NCBI RefSeq assembly: GCF_014694385.1
Contig: NZ_JAAOCA010000018.1
Location: 58,553-122,552, forward strand
Source of the DNA: Pseudomonas typographi
Lineage (GTDB): Bacteria; Pseudomonadota; Gammaproteobacteria; Pseudomonadales; Pseudomonadaceae
Length of the DNA: 64,000 bases
Direction of reading: 5' to 3'
Shown: positions 1 to 7,526 of the stretch, one piece after another
Layout of the letters: each line of letters begins with the position of its first letter
How positions within the stretch are numbered: the stretch's first letter is position 1
Position numbers and translations under genes: made by a program
Notes under the pieces: generated by a model
The model's input: the letters and a program-made list of their open reading frames with translations, nothing else
Database searches by the model: none
What the model was told of the DNA's origin: nothing

Positions 1-54
1 CGCACCGGGGGCGGTGTTGGCGGCGGCATTGGCACTGCGGAGGCGGTCGGTCAT
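1..54 (-). CDS. N-terminus of an unidentified protein, cut by the window edge
   Basis: The minus strand opens with ATG at 54 and stays open to the window edge, giving 18 residues beginning MTDRLRSANAAANTA. A purine-rich GAGGA sits upstream at a normal ribosome-binding distance. The visible stretch is too short to assign a family. It lies downstream of, and in the same direction as, the ABC ATPase at 139-912. The inverted repeat at 67-85 just upstream could be its operator. Confidence 0.45.
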   Translation of the reverse strand, partial: MTDRLRSANAAANTAPGA

Positions 55-66
55 GGTGTGGTCCTC

Positions 67-85
67 GTGAAAATAATATGTTCAC
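67..85. promoter_or_regulatory. AT-rich inverted repeat, possible operator
   Basis: GTGAA and TTCAC flank a 9-base AT-rich spacer immediately upstream of the partial gene ending at base 54. The AT content stands out against the GC-rich surroundings. Arms and spacing resemble a TetR- or MarR-type operator, but the match is short and no cognate regulator is visible. Confidence 0.25.
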
Positions 86-138
86 CTTCTGAACCGCGCA
101 CGCGAAGAAAATTTCCTCCCCCGCGACCGGCCGCACGT

Positions 139-912
139 TCAGGCATGCCAGCAACGATACCAACCTTCTTGCTCGGTGATGCGCAGCGGCGTGTGGTACA
201 GCCGTGACAGGTTGTCGCTGGTCACCACCGCGGCCTTGGGCCCATCGGCAACGATTTTACCTTGGTCCAGCAGCACCACGCGGTCGATTTCCGGGATGAT
301 CTCATCGATATGGTGCGTCGTGATGATCATGCCCCTGCCCTGCCCACAGAACTTGCGCATCAGCGCCAGCATGCCGAGGCTGGCGCCCATGTCCAGGCCA
401 TTGGCTGGCTCGTCCAGGATCAGCGCCCGCGGCCCATGCACCAGGGCCCGCGCCAGCAGCAGGCGGCGCTTCTGGCCGGTAGATAAACGCTGGAACATTC
501 GCGCTTCGTACTCGGCCATGTCCACCGTGGCGAGCATCGCCCGCGCCTGCGCGACCTGCTCAGCAGTGGGCTGCAGATGGCCATGGGCGCCAATTGCGCC
601 GAAAAACCCTGAAGTCACCACCTCAAGCGCCGTGGTGTGCGGGGTGTAGTCCTCTTGTAGGTCTTGCGATACGAACCCGAGCTTGGCACGCAGCGCCCAT
701 AGGTTCACGGTTTCATCGCCGAACAGCTTCAGGTAGCTGCCATCGCGTACCCGCGGGCAGATTTCCCGGGTCACCAACTTTAGCAACGTGCTCTTGCCGG
801 CGCCGTTGGGCCCGAGAATGGCCACGCGCTCGTGTTCGCCGATGGTCAGCGAGAACTGCTCGAACACCTGGTGCTGTTGCTGGAAGGCTGAGACATTCTT
901 GAATTCGATCAT
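139..912 (-). CDS. ABC transporter ATP-binding protein
   Basis: This is a stand-alone cytoplasmic ABC ATPase of 257 residues. It has Walker A GPNGAGKST near residue 36, a variant signature LSTGQKRRLLLARAL, Walker B LILDEPANGLD and the switch histidine in TTHHID. The ATG at 912 is chosen because the domain starts there (MIEFKNVSAF); a longer reading from 972 adds only low-complexity residues. No permease or binding protein adjoins it, so the substrate is unknown. ATPases of this shape are often annotated as iron-complex or molybdate type, but nothing local supports either. It is divergent from the cobalamin riboswitch and cbtBA, which is positional only. Confidence 0.8.
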   Translation of the reverse strand: MIEFKNVSAFQQQHQVFEQFSLTIGEHERVAILGPNGAGKSTLLKLVTREICPRVRDGSYLKLFGDETVNLWALRAKLGFVSQDLQEDYTPHTTALEVVTSGFFGAIGAHGHLQPTAEQVAQARAMLATVDMAEYEARMFQRLSTGQKRRLLLARALVHGPRALILDEPANGLDMGASLGMLALMRKFCGQGRGMIITTHHIDEIIPEIDRVVLLDQGKIVADGPKAAVVTSDNLSRLYHTPLRITEQEGWYRCWHA

Positions 913-959
913 GGGCTTCAGACTAAACGGCCGGGGGGAACGAAGTGTCGGGCAAGCCG

Positions 960-1110
960 CGCCACGCTGCAAGCTTGCTGCTTCTAACCTGTGGCCCTAT
1001 GCTTGCACCACGCAGCAGGAAGCCGGTGCAAGCCCGGCGCGGTCGCGCCACTGTAATCGTTGATCGAGAGCCAGACCCTGTTCCGTGCCCATTACCCATC
1101 ACCGGGACGC
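960..1110 (+). promoter_or_regulatory. Cobalamin (B12) riboswitch
   Basis: The leader of cbtB holds the conserved B12-riboswitch core. AGCCGGTGCAAGCCCGGCGC at 1021-1040 forms the usual short hairpin, followed by GCGCCACTGT at 1045-1054, the classic B12 box. A downstream GAGAGCCAGACC element completes the core. The 5' boundary is approximate. Such elements lower expression of cobalt/cobalamin genes when adenosylcobalamin is abundant, which fits the cbtBA genes directly downstream. Confidence 0.85.
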
Positions 1111-1128
1111 GCTTTCCCAGGAGTTCAC

Positions 1129-1347
1129 ATGACCACTCGTACCGCAAGCAGCCCATCCGGCGACCTTTCGCTGCCCGCCCTGCCCTTGGGCCAGATCCTG
1201 CCCTGGGCCATCTTCGGCGGCCTGCTGCTGATACTGGCGCTGTACTTCGTCGGTGCCGAGCAAGGCGCCACGTCGATGTTTTCCGGCACCGCGGTGCATG
1301 AGTTCGTGCACGACGGTCGCCACATGCTGGGTTTCCCCTGCCATTGA
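1129..1347 (+). CDS. cbtB: CbtB, small cobalt-transporter subunit
   Basis: CbtB is a 72-residue inner-membrane protein with one hydrophobic helix (about residues 19-38) and a histidine-rich tail HDGRHMLGFPCH. That tail is the proposed cobalt-binding signature of the family. The ATG at 1129 is preceded by CCCAGGAG, a good ribosome-binding site; an upstream in-frame ATG at 1060 lies inside the riboswitch and is rejected. The gene is 15 bases upstream of cbtA and lies under the B12 riboswitch, so the pair is expected to be induced by cobalamin shortage. Confidence 0.9.
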   Translation: MTTRTASSPSGDLSLPALPLGQILPWAIFGGLLLILALYFVGAEQGATSMFSGTAVHEFVHDGRHMLGFPCH

Positions 1348-1362
1348 CACCGGAGCTTCTAC

Positions 1363-2130
1363 ATGACAGGTAACTTGCTGCTGCGCGGCCTGTTCGCGGG
1401 CCTGCTGGCCGGCATGCTGGCGTTCGGCTTTGCCACGGTGTTCGGCGAACCCCAGGTAGACCGCGCCATCGCTTTCGAAGAAAGCACCGGCCACGAACAC
1501 AGCCACGGCGATGCCAGCGCCGCGCCGGAAGAAGAGGAAGTGTTCAGCCGGCAAACCCAGGCGGGCATCGGGCTATTCACCGGTGTGATGGTCTACAGCC
1601 TTTCCATGGGCGGGTTGTTTGCCCTGGTATTCGCCTATGCCATGGGTCGCCTTGGTGCGTTTGGCCTGGGCCCGCGCGGCCTCGCCGCGCTATTGGCGAT
1701 GCTGGCGTTGGTCGCCGTGTTCGTGGTGCCGGGCTTGAAATACCCGGCCAACCCACCCGCAGTGGGCGACCCCGCCACCATTGGCCAACGCACCCGGCTA
1801 TTCTTTTTGCTGATGCTGGTTTCGGTGGCGGCGATGGTGCTGGCCATCAATGCCGCCAGGGCGCTACTGCCGCGCCTGGGCGGCTGGAATGCCACGTTGC
1901 TCGCCGGGTTGCTTTATGGGGCGGTCATGGTGGCCGCCGCCGTGGCATTCCCCACTTTCAACGAGGTGCCGGAGCACTTCCCGGCAAGCCTGCTATGGCA
2001 ATTCCGTGTCGCCTCCCTGGGCATTCAAGTGGTCCTGTGGGCCGCCCTGGGGCTGGCCTTTGGCTGGCTGGCCGAGCGTTACCTGCTGGGCGCGCCTAAG
2101 GTGCGGCGCGGGGCGCGCTTGCGCGGCTGA
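1363..2130 (+). CDS. cbtA: CbtA, cobalt-transporter membrane subunit
   Basis: CbtA is a 255-residue polytopic membrane protein with about five to six hydrophobic helices. A histidine-rich loop (HEHSHGDA, around residues 44-51) follows the first helix and probably captures the metal. CbtAB is predicted to take up cobalt for cobalamin synthesis in proteobacteria that lack CbiMNQO. Start and spacing fit translation right after cbtB, in one transcript under the B12 riboswitch. The role is from family knowledge; the loop and helices are visible. Confidence 0.88.
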   Translation: MTGNLLLRGLFAGLLAGMLAFGFATVFGEPQVDRAIAFEESTGHEHSHGDASAAPEEEEVFSRQTQAGIGLFTGVMVYSLSMGGLFALVFAYAMGRLGAFGLGPRGLAALLAMLALVAVFVVPGLKYPANPPAVGDPATIGQRTRLFFLLMLVSVAAMVLAINAARALLPRLGGWNATLLAGLLYGAVMVAAAVAFPTFNEVPEHFPASLLWQFRVASLGIQVVLWAALGLAFGWLAERYLLGAPKVRRGARLRG

Positions 2131-2148
2131 ACGCAGGTGGGGCGTTCA

Positions 2149-2230
2149 GTGTGGTGTTTCAGAGGTTCGCACAACAGTTGCAGCAAAAGGCACCGTCAAA
2201 ATTGTGTAGCCAATTTCTGAAACACCACAC
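2149..2230. repeat. Dispersed intergenic repeat, copy A (82 bp, perfect inverted ends)
   Basis: The element is bounded by GTGTGGTGTTTCAGA (2149-2163) and its exact reverse complement TCTGAAACACCACAC (2216-2230). The interior contains GCAAAAGGCACC and TTGTGTAGCCAA, shared with copies near 29.9 kb and 46.1 kb. It is shorter than the other copies (143-163 bp) and appears to lack their middle segment. It sits between cbtA and the GNAT gene, both read rightward, so as RNA it would fold into a long hairpin. Confidence 0.75.
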
Positions 2231-2271
2231 TTAGGTATCATCAACGACCTCGATAGCCCGGAACCGCCCCG

Positions 2272-2841
2272 ATGATCACCCTGCGCCCCATGCAAGCCCC
2301 AGACTTCGATCGTTTCTGGCCCACCTTCGAAGCCGTAGCCAAGGCACAAGCCACCTACGCCTACGACCCGGCAACCTCCCGCGAACAAGCCGAAAACCTG
2401 TGGTTGGGGCTGCCATTGCAGACCTGGCTGGCCGAAGAAAACGCCCAACTGCTCGGCAGCTATTACCTCAAGGCAAACGCCGCCGGCCCCGGCAGCCACG
2501 TGAGCAATTGTGGCTATATGGTCTGCGAAGCCGCCCGCGGCCGGGGGGTGGCGCGGTTGATGTGCGAGCACTCGCAAGAGCAGGCACGCCAAGCCGGCTT
2601 TTTGGCCATGCAATTCAACTCGGTAGTGGCCAGCAACGAAGTGGCGGTGGCGCTGTGGCGCAAGCTTGGCTTCGAAGAAGTTGGCCGCCTACCTAAGGCT
2701 TACCGCCATCCCCAATTGGGGTTGGTCGATTGCTTGGTGATGTATAAATGGCTGGCGGAGCCTGCCCACGAACGCGCGGCCCTGATCGGCCGCAAGAACA
2801 TCGAGGCGGAAGTATCCCGCCCCCGGCAAGGGCGCCGATAG
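2272..2841 (+). CDS. GNAT-family N-acetyltransferase
   Basis: This is a 189-residue cytoplasmic acetyltransferase. It starts with MITLRPMQAPDFDRFW, the usual first beta strand and helix of GNAT enzymes. The acetyl-CoA loop motif appears as ARGRGVARLMCEHS (about residues 88-101), and motif B as ALWRKLGFEEVGR. The acceptor is not predictable. Expression is probably separate from cbtBA because repeat copy A lies between them. The 3' end converges with a small lipoprotein gene. Confidence 0.85.
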   Translation: MITLRPMQAPDFDRFWPTFEAVAKAQATYAYDPATSREQAENLWLGLPLQTWLAEENAQLLGSYYLKANAAGPGSHVSNCGYMVCEAARGRGVARLMCEHSQEQARQAGFLAMQFNSVVASNEVAVALWRKLGFEEVGRLPKAYRHPQLGLVDCLVMYKWLAEPAHERAALIGRKNIEAEVSRPRQGRR

Positions 2842-2861
2842 CCAACGCTGCCACAGCTACG

Positions 2862-3221
2862 CTACAGGCAGGTCGCGACGGTGGCCTGGCGCTTTTGCGC
2901 CACCTCGCCACTGCGTGGGTTGCCATAAAAACGCAGCACGCTACCGGGGCCATTAGGATTGATGTCTACGAAATAATCCGAAGCGTGGTCCGACACCGTG
3001 TATTGGCCGTTGCCGGCACGCTCGGTGAAGGCGTCCGCCACGGCGCCGAACAAAGCTTCGGACTGCCACGTGGCCTCCACGCATTGCGCCAGCTCTTGCG
3101 GTGGCCGGGCAGACTCCAGCGTTCCGATCGGCCCACCGTCCCGGGTGTGGTCCATCTTGTAACCGGCACACCCGGCCAGCGCTAACGCCAACAGCGCCAC
3201 GGCACCCACGTTTCGTTGCAT
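2862..3221 (-). CDS. Small hypothetical lipoprotein
   Basis: The 119-residue product begins with a short charged N-terminus, a hydrophobic segment and the lipobox LALAGC, so it should be a lipid-anchored envelope protein with Cys18 at its mature N-terminus. The rest has no motif I recognise. It carries two further cysteines that could pair (in LAQCVEATW and the C-terminal ATCL). It converges with the GNAT gene and is divergent from the sulfate-binding-protein gene. Function unknown. Confidence 0.75.
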   Translation of the reverse strand: MQRNVGAVALLALALAGCAGYKMDHTRDGGPIGTLESARPPQELAQCVEATWQSEALFGAVADAFTERAGNGQYTVSDHASDYFVDINPNGPGSVLRFYGNPRSGEVAQKRQATVATCL

Positions 3222-3422
3222 CGTTGCACCCTCGCAAAAGCGCCGACTATATCACTGCCAGGGCGGGCAAGCCTTCCAGCCATTACCGGCAATGCCGCCG
3301 GCCTTGCACGCCACCCACTTTTAAACGCATAAGGTCAGCACGTTACGTACTTTCGGCGGGGGCGGCCGCCAGCTATAGTCGCGAGCAGCTTTTGCCCTGC
3401 CACATAAAAGGACCTTTCGCAC

Positions 3423-4421
3423 GTGAAAAAACTGTTAAGCGCCTCCCTGCTCGTTGCCGGTATGGCCTTGGCCGGCTCGGCCCTCGCCGCGCCCACTACC
3501 CTACTGAACGTCTCCTACGACGTAATGCGCGACTTTTATCGCGACTACAATGCCGCCTTCCAGAAACACTGGGCCGCCGAGCATGGCGAGAAAATCAACA
3601 TCGATATGTCGTTCGGCGGTTCCGGCAAGCAAGCTCGCTCGGTGATCGACGGCCTCCCAGCCGATGTGATCACCATGAACATGCCCACCGACATCAATGC
3701 CTTGGCCGACAACGGCGAACTGGTACCCAAGAATTGGGCCAGCCGCCTGCCAGACAACAGCGCCCCGTTCACCTCGGCCACGGTATTCATCGTGCGCAAG
3801 GGCAACCCCAAGCAACTGAAAGACTGGCCAGACTTACTCAAGGACGGCGTACAGGTGGTGGTGCCTAACCCCAAGACCAGCGGTAACGGGCGTTACACCT
3901 ACCTGTCGGCTTGGGCCTATTCACTCAAGCACGGCGGTGATGACGCTGCGGCGCGGGCGTTCGTCGGCAAGCTCTTCAAGCAAGTGCCGGTGCTCGACAC
4001 CGGCGGCCGGGCCGCCACGACGACCTTCATGAGAAACCAGATCGGCGATGTGCTGGTGACCTTCGAAAACGAAGCGGAAATGGTTGCCCGCGAATTCGGC
4101 CGCGACCAGTTCGAGGTGATCTACCCGAGTGTGTCTGCCGAAGCTGAACCACCGGTGACGGTGGTCGACAAAGTGGTAGACAAAAAAGGCAGCCGCGCGA
4201 TCGCCGAGGCGTACCTGAAGTTCCTGTGGTCGCCTGAAGGCCAGCAGATCGCAGCCGACAACTACTTACGCCCGCGCGACCCTGCCATCGCCGCCAAATA
4301 CACTGATCGTTTTCCCAAGGTAGATTTGATCTCGGTGGAAAAAACCTTCGGTGACTGGCGCACCGTGCAAAAAACCCACTTCGCCGACGGCGGCGTGTTC
4401 GACCAGCTCTACCAGCCATAA
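3423..4421 (+). CDS. sbp: Periplasmic sulfate-binding protein
   Basis: This 332-residue substrate-binding protein for a sulfate/thiosulfate ABC importer starts with a clear Sec signal peptide ending near ALAAPTT. Family motifs include LNVSYDVMRDFY, DMSFGGSGKQARSVIDG and VVVPNPKTSGNGRY, which line the sulfate pocket. The start codon is GTG, preceded by AAAAGGACC. No cysTWA permease or ATPase genes adjoin it, so it must work with a transporter encoded elsewhere. Members are usually induced by sulfur limitation through CysB; I did not identify a site. Its presence fits a sulfur-scavenging lifestyle with the sulfatase at 50 kb. Confidence 0.9.
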   Translation: MKKLLSASLLVAGMALAGSALAAPTTLLNVSYDVMRDFYRDYNAAFQKHWAAEHGEKINIDMSFGGSGKQARSVIDGLPADVITMNMPTDINALADNGELVPKNWASRLPDNSAPFTSATVFIVRKGNPKQLKDWPDLLKDGVQVVVPNPKTSGNGRYTYLSAWAYSLKHGGDDAAARAFVGKLFKQVPVLDTGGRAATTTFMRNQIGDVLVTFENEAEMVAREFGRDQFEVIYPSVSAEAEPPVTVVDKVVDKKGSRAIAEAYLKFLWSPEGQQIAADNYLRPRDPAIAAKYTDRFPKVDLISVEKTFGDWRTVQKTHFADGGVFDQLYQP

Positions 4422-4740
4422 CCGGAATGAGGTGTTTCCGCAGTGGGCGGCACATAGTAGGCGCGGCCTGTTGCCGGCGGGCCAGGCCATAACCCTGAGA
4501 TGACTCGTCGCGGCGCCTTGCCCGGCAGCAATGCTCATGCGCCTATGCGGGTACGAACGTCTCAAACAGCCCACCCGTGCCCGTACCTTTAAAAGCAGGC
4601 GCGGGCCTGCTACTCGACAAAGCGACGCCACTGCGGTAAAAAAGCCACCTATCCCCTCCAAACGCCCTGCCCCGCTGCCTATGCGCAGTGGCGGTAGCGT
4701 GGGCGTTGCCAAGCGTTTCCCCCCTTCCAGGCCGAGCCCC
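4422..4740. other. 319-bp intergenic region without a recognised gene
   Basis: The segment lies between the sulfate-binding-protein gene and the acyltransferase. An open frame runs through it in the acyltransferase frame, but it reads as low-complexity basic sequence and lacks family similarity, so I treat it as leader. GGTGTTTCCGCAG near 4431 faintly resembles the end of the dispersed repeat but is too degenerate to call. Confidence 0.4.
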
Positions 4741-6849
4741 ATGCACACCCCCAACCCTGTTGCTTGCGTGCCCTATCGCGCGGAAGTCGACGGCCTGCGC
4801 GCCGTCGCCGTCATTCCGGTGATCCTGTTCCATGCCGGCGTTGCGCACATGGCCGGCGGGTTCGTTGGCGTCGACGTATTCTTTGTGATCAGTGGCTATT
4901 TGATTACCTCGATCATTCTCGCCGAACTGGCGCAGCAGCGCTTTTCCCTGGTCAGCTTCTATGAGCGCCGTGCCCGGCGTATCCTGCCGCCACTGTTGTT
5001 GATGATGGCGGCCTGCTTGCCCTTGGCCTGGCTGTGGCTCGATCCCATCTCCCTGAAGGGTTTCGCAAAAAGCCTGGTGGCGGTGCCGTTTTTTTCTTCC
5101 AATGCGTTGTTTTGGATGGAAAGCGGCTATTTCGACGCCGGGGTGGACGCCAAGCCGTTAATCCATACCTGGACGCTGGCCTTGGAGGAGCAGTATTACG
5201 TGCTGTTCCCCTTGTTGCTGATGCTCGGCTGGAGGGTCGGCCGCCGCACGCTGCTGCCACTACTCGGGTTGTTGGCGGTTGCCAGCTTGGCCTTGGCCGA
5301 GCATGGCGCGCAGTTGGCCAGCAGTGCGGCCTTCTATTTGCTACCAGGGCGTGCGTGGGAACTGTTGGTCGGCTCGTTACTAGCCTTTTGGTTTAGCGCC
5401 CATCCGCGCCGGGTGCCTGCCGCCGGCTGGCACCACGAGGCCGGCGGGCTTCTAGGCTTGGGGTTGATCGGCTTTGCGGTATTCAGCTATGGCAAGGCCA
5501 CGCCGTTCCCTGGGCTGCACGCCTTGGTGCCGACAATGGGCGCGGCGCTGGTGATTACCTGCACCAGTGCCAAGACCCTGGCCGGGCGTTGGCTGGCCAG
5601 CCGACCACTGGTAGCGGTGGGGCTGGTCAGCTACAGCGCCTACCTCTGGCACCAGCCATTGTTCGCCTTGGCGCGCAACCGCAGCCTGTTACCCCCAAGC
5701 CTTTCGTTCATGCTTGGGCTAGCAGCGCTGTCCCTGTTGCTGGCATGGCTGAGCTGGCGCTTTATCGAAACGCCGTTTCGCGATAAGCAACGGGTAAGCC
5801 GAAGGCAAATCTTCACGGGCAGTGCGCTGGCCTCATTATTGTTCGTCGGCCTGGGCTTGGCCGGTTATCAGCAGCAGGGTTTCCCACAGCGCTACGACAT
5901 AGACCCGGCAATGCTCAAGGCCTTCGAAGACCCGACTATCCGCACAGCCTGCGACCGTGGCTACGACGGGAGCGGCTTTGGTATCGGCTTATGCTTTTTC
6001 GGGGCGCCGGCCGGTGCCGACGGTGCGGCCGTAGCCGTGTTCGGTGACAGCCATTCCGAAGCCCTGTTGCCGACCTTCGCTGAATTGGGCGAGCGCCTGG
6101 GTTTGAGCGTGGTGCACCTGGGTGTCGGCGGCTGCCCACCCCTGCTGGGGGTGGCGGTAGCTGCCGGCAATTACGCCCGCGGCGCCTGTGAAACCTTGGC
6201 CCAGCGGCAGTTCGATTACGTCAAGGCCCACGGCATCCGCCATGTGGTGCTGGTTGCGCGCTGGTCGCTGTATACCGACGGCGGTTACGAGGGCGAACGC
6301 AAGGTTCGATATTTTTTGGTCGATGCCCAGCATATGGCCCAAGACCAAGCCACCTCCCGGCAAGTGTTCCGCGCAGGGGTGCAGCGCACGGTCGAGGCCT
6401 ATAGGGCCCTGGGCGTTCAAGTCGACGTACTGGCCCAAGCGCCACAGCAACTGGCCAGCCCACGCACTGTGTATTACCGGCTGGCGCACGTTGGCCAAAG
6501 CGATGCACAAAAATTGCAAACGGTACAAGCGTTGTCGGTGCCTTATGGGGCGCACCAACGGTTACAACAGTTTAACCGTGGTGTGTTCGAAACAATGGCG
6601 AGCACCGGGCAGGTTCGCCTCTTCGACCTTGACGGCGTGTTCTGTGATACCCGCCGCTGCTTGCTCGGCGACCCGCAGCAATCTTGGTATAAAGACAACG
6701 ACCACCTCAATGGCGAGGGTGCGTACAAGGCTATGCCAGTGGTGGCACAGATGCTCGACGCTCAAGCCATGGCCAGCGGCATAGCCGTTTCCCAGCCAAA
6801 TGCAAGAACATTGCCCGGCGCCCCGGGCGCTTATTTATTAGGGCGATAA
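4741..6849 (+). CDS. OafA/YrhL-type O-acyltransferase with C-terminal SGNH domain
   Basis: This 702-residue inner-membrane enzyme should acylate a cell-surface polysaccharide, probably the lipopolysaccharide O-antigen or an exopolysaccharide. The N-terminal half is an acyltransferase-3 domain with about ten helices. It contains YRAEVDGLRAVAV, GGFVGVDVFFVISGYL and the RRARRILPP motif. The C-terminal third is a periplasmic SGNH esterase/transferase domain with AVFGDSHSEALLP (catalytic Ser) and the distal DNDHLNGEGA (Asp/His). The ATG at 4741 is chosen because the family starts at this YRxEVDGLRA region. It appears monocistronic, and such genes are often strain-variable. Confidence 0.87.
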   Translation: MHTPNPVACVPYRAEVDGLRAVAVIPVILFHAGVAHMAGGFVGVDVFFVISGYLITSIILAELAQQRFSLVSFYERRARRILPPLLLMMAACLPLAWLWLDPISLKGFAKSLVAVPFFSSNALFWMESGYFDAGVDAKPLIHTWTLALEEQYYVLFPLLLMLGWRVGRRTLLPLLGLLAVASLALAEHGAQLASSAAFYLLPGRAWELLVGSLLAFWFSAHPRRVPAAGWHHEAGGLLGLGLIGFAVFSYGKATPFPGLHALVPTMGAALVITCTSAKTLAGRWLASRPLVAVGLVSYSAYLWHQPLFALARNRSLLPPSLSFMLGLAALSLLLAWLSWRFIETPFRDKQRVSRRQIFTGSALASLLFVGLGLAGYQQQGFPQRYDIDPAMLKAFEDPTIRTACDRGYDGSGFGIGLCFFGAPAGADGAAVAVFGDSHSEALLPTFAELGERLGLSVVHLGVGGCPPLLGVAVAAGNYARGACETLAQRQFDYVKAHGIRHVVLVARWSLYTDGGYEGERKVRYFLVDAQHMAQDQATSRQVFRAGVQRTVEAYRALGVQVDVLAQAPQQLASPRTVYYRLAHVGQSDAQKLQTVQALSVPYGAHQRLQQFNRGVFETMASTGQVRLFDLDGVFCDTRRCLLGDPQQSWYKDNDHLNGEGAYKAMPVVAQMLDAQAMASGIAVSQPNARTLPGAPGAYLLGR

Positions 6850-7021
6850 AACGCCAAGCACTTAATAAATCGATAGAACAATTAACAGGTCTACATATTT
6901 AAATTCTCAACTTACCGCTCATCGGGCCTATTAAAAAAGAGTGAGTCATGTATCGCCGGCGGCCGGTCACAGTTCTTACCTGAACCATTCAGGTATGAAC
7001 ATTGATACTTAGGAGAGCATC

Positions 7022-7195
7022 ATGAGCAAAAGCGGAAATAGCAACCCCGGCAACTTTGCAAACGATCGCGAAAAGGCCTCCGACGCCGGCAAGAAGGGCG
7101 GGCAATCCTCGGGGGGCAATTTCTCCCACGACCGCGAGCGTGCCGCCGAGGCTGGCCGCAAAGGCGGCCACAACAGCCATAGCGGCAGCCGCTGA
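7022..7195 (+). CDS. KGG-repeat stress protein (YciG/Con-10 family)
   Basis: This 57-residue, very hydrophilic protein is made of two tandem motifs, GNFANDREKASDAGKKGG and GNFSHDRERAAEAGRKGG, with a His/Ser-rich tail. These are the KGG repeats of the general stress-induced YciG / conidiation-10 family, predicted to be intrinsically disordered. Start ATG is preceded by AGGAGAGC. Members in Pseudomonas and enterics are commonly RpoS- or starvation-induced; no promoter was assigned. It is monocistronic. Confidence 0.85.
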   Translation: MSKSGNSNPGNFANDREKASDAGKKGGQSSGGNFSHDRERAAEAGRKGGHNSHSGSR

Positions 7196-7526
7196 CCGGC
7201 AAACGTAAACGCTGAAAAACGGCCGGTTAACCGCCAGGTTATCCGGCCGCCGTCGCTGGCGCGGCTTGGCTAAGGGCGATAGCACCTGGCGCCGGCGCAT
7301 CATTTCGCGGGCATCTTTCGCTGCCGAGCCGCGTTGTCGCTGCTCGCCATACCCTGGTTATGATCGGCCATCGCGCCGTACTCGAAAATAGCGTTTACCC
7401 GTCAATACCAGGGCAAACCGCCGAGCCACCACACCAGGCATGCTTGCCCGAAAAATCTTACAAAATTGATCAAGCCAACTGCTAGGCTAAGGCCCGCTGC
7501 TGTTTTATAACCTTTTAAGGACGCCA
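7196..7526. other. 331-bp intergenic region with an imperfect hairpin
   Basis: The region contains GGCCGGTTAACC (7221-7232) and GGTTATCCGGCC (7237-7248), a 12-bp stem with one mismatch and a 4-base loop. It lies 25 bases after the KGG gene stop and may end its transcript, although no T-run follows. The remainder is leader of the exporter gene, with AAGGACGCCA before its ATG. I see no other gene. Confidence 0.45.

Noticed and set aside
4422..4740. Possible fifth copy of the dispersed repeat near 4431
   Set aside because: Only GGTGTTTC and a few bases match; the core GCAAAAGGCACC and right end are absent.
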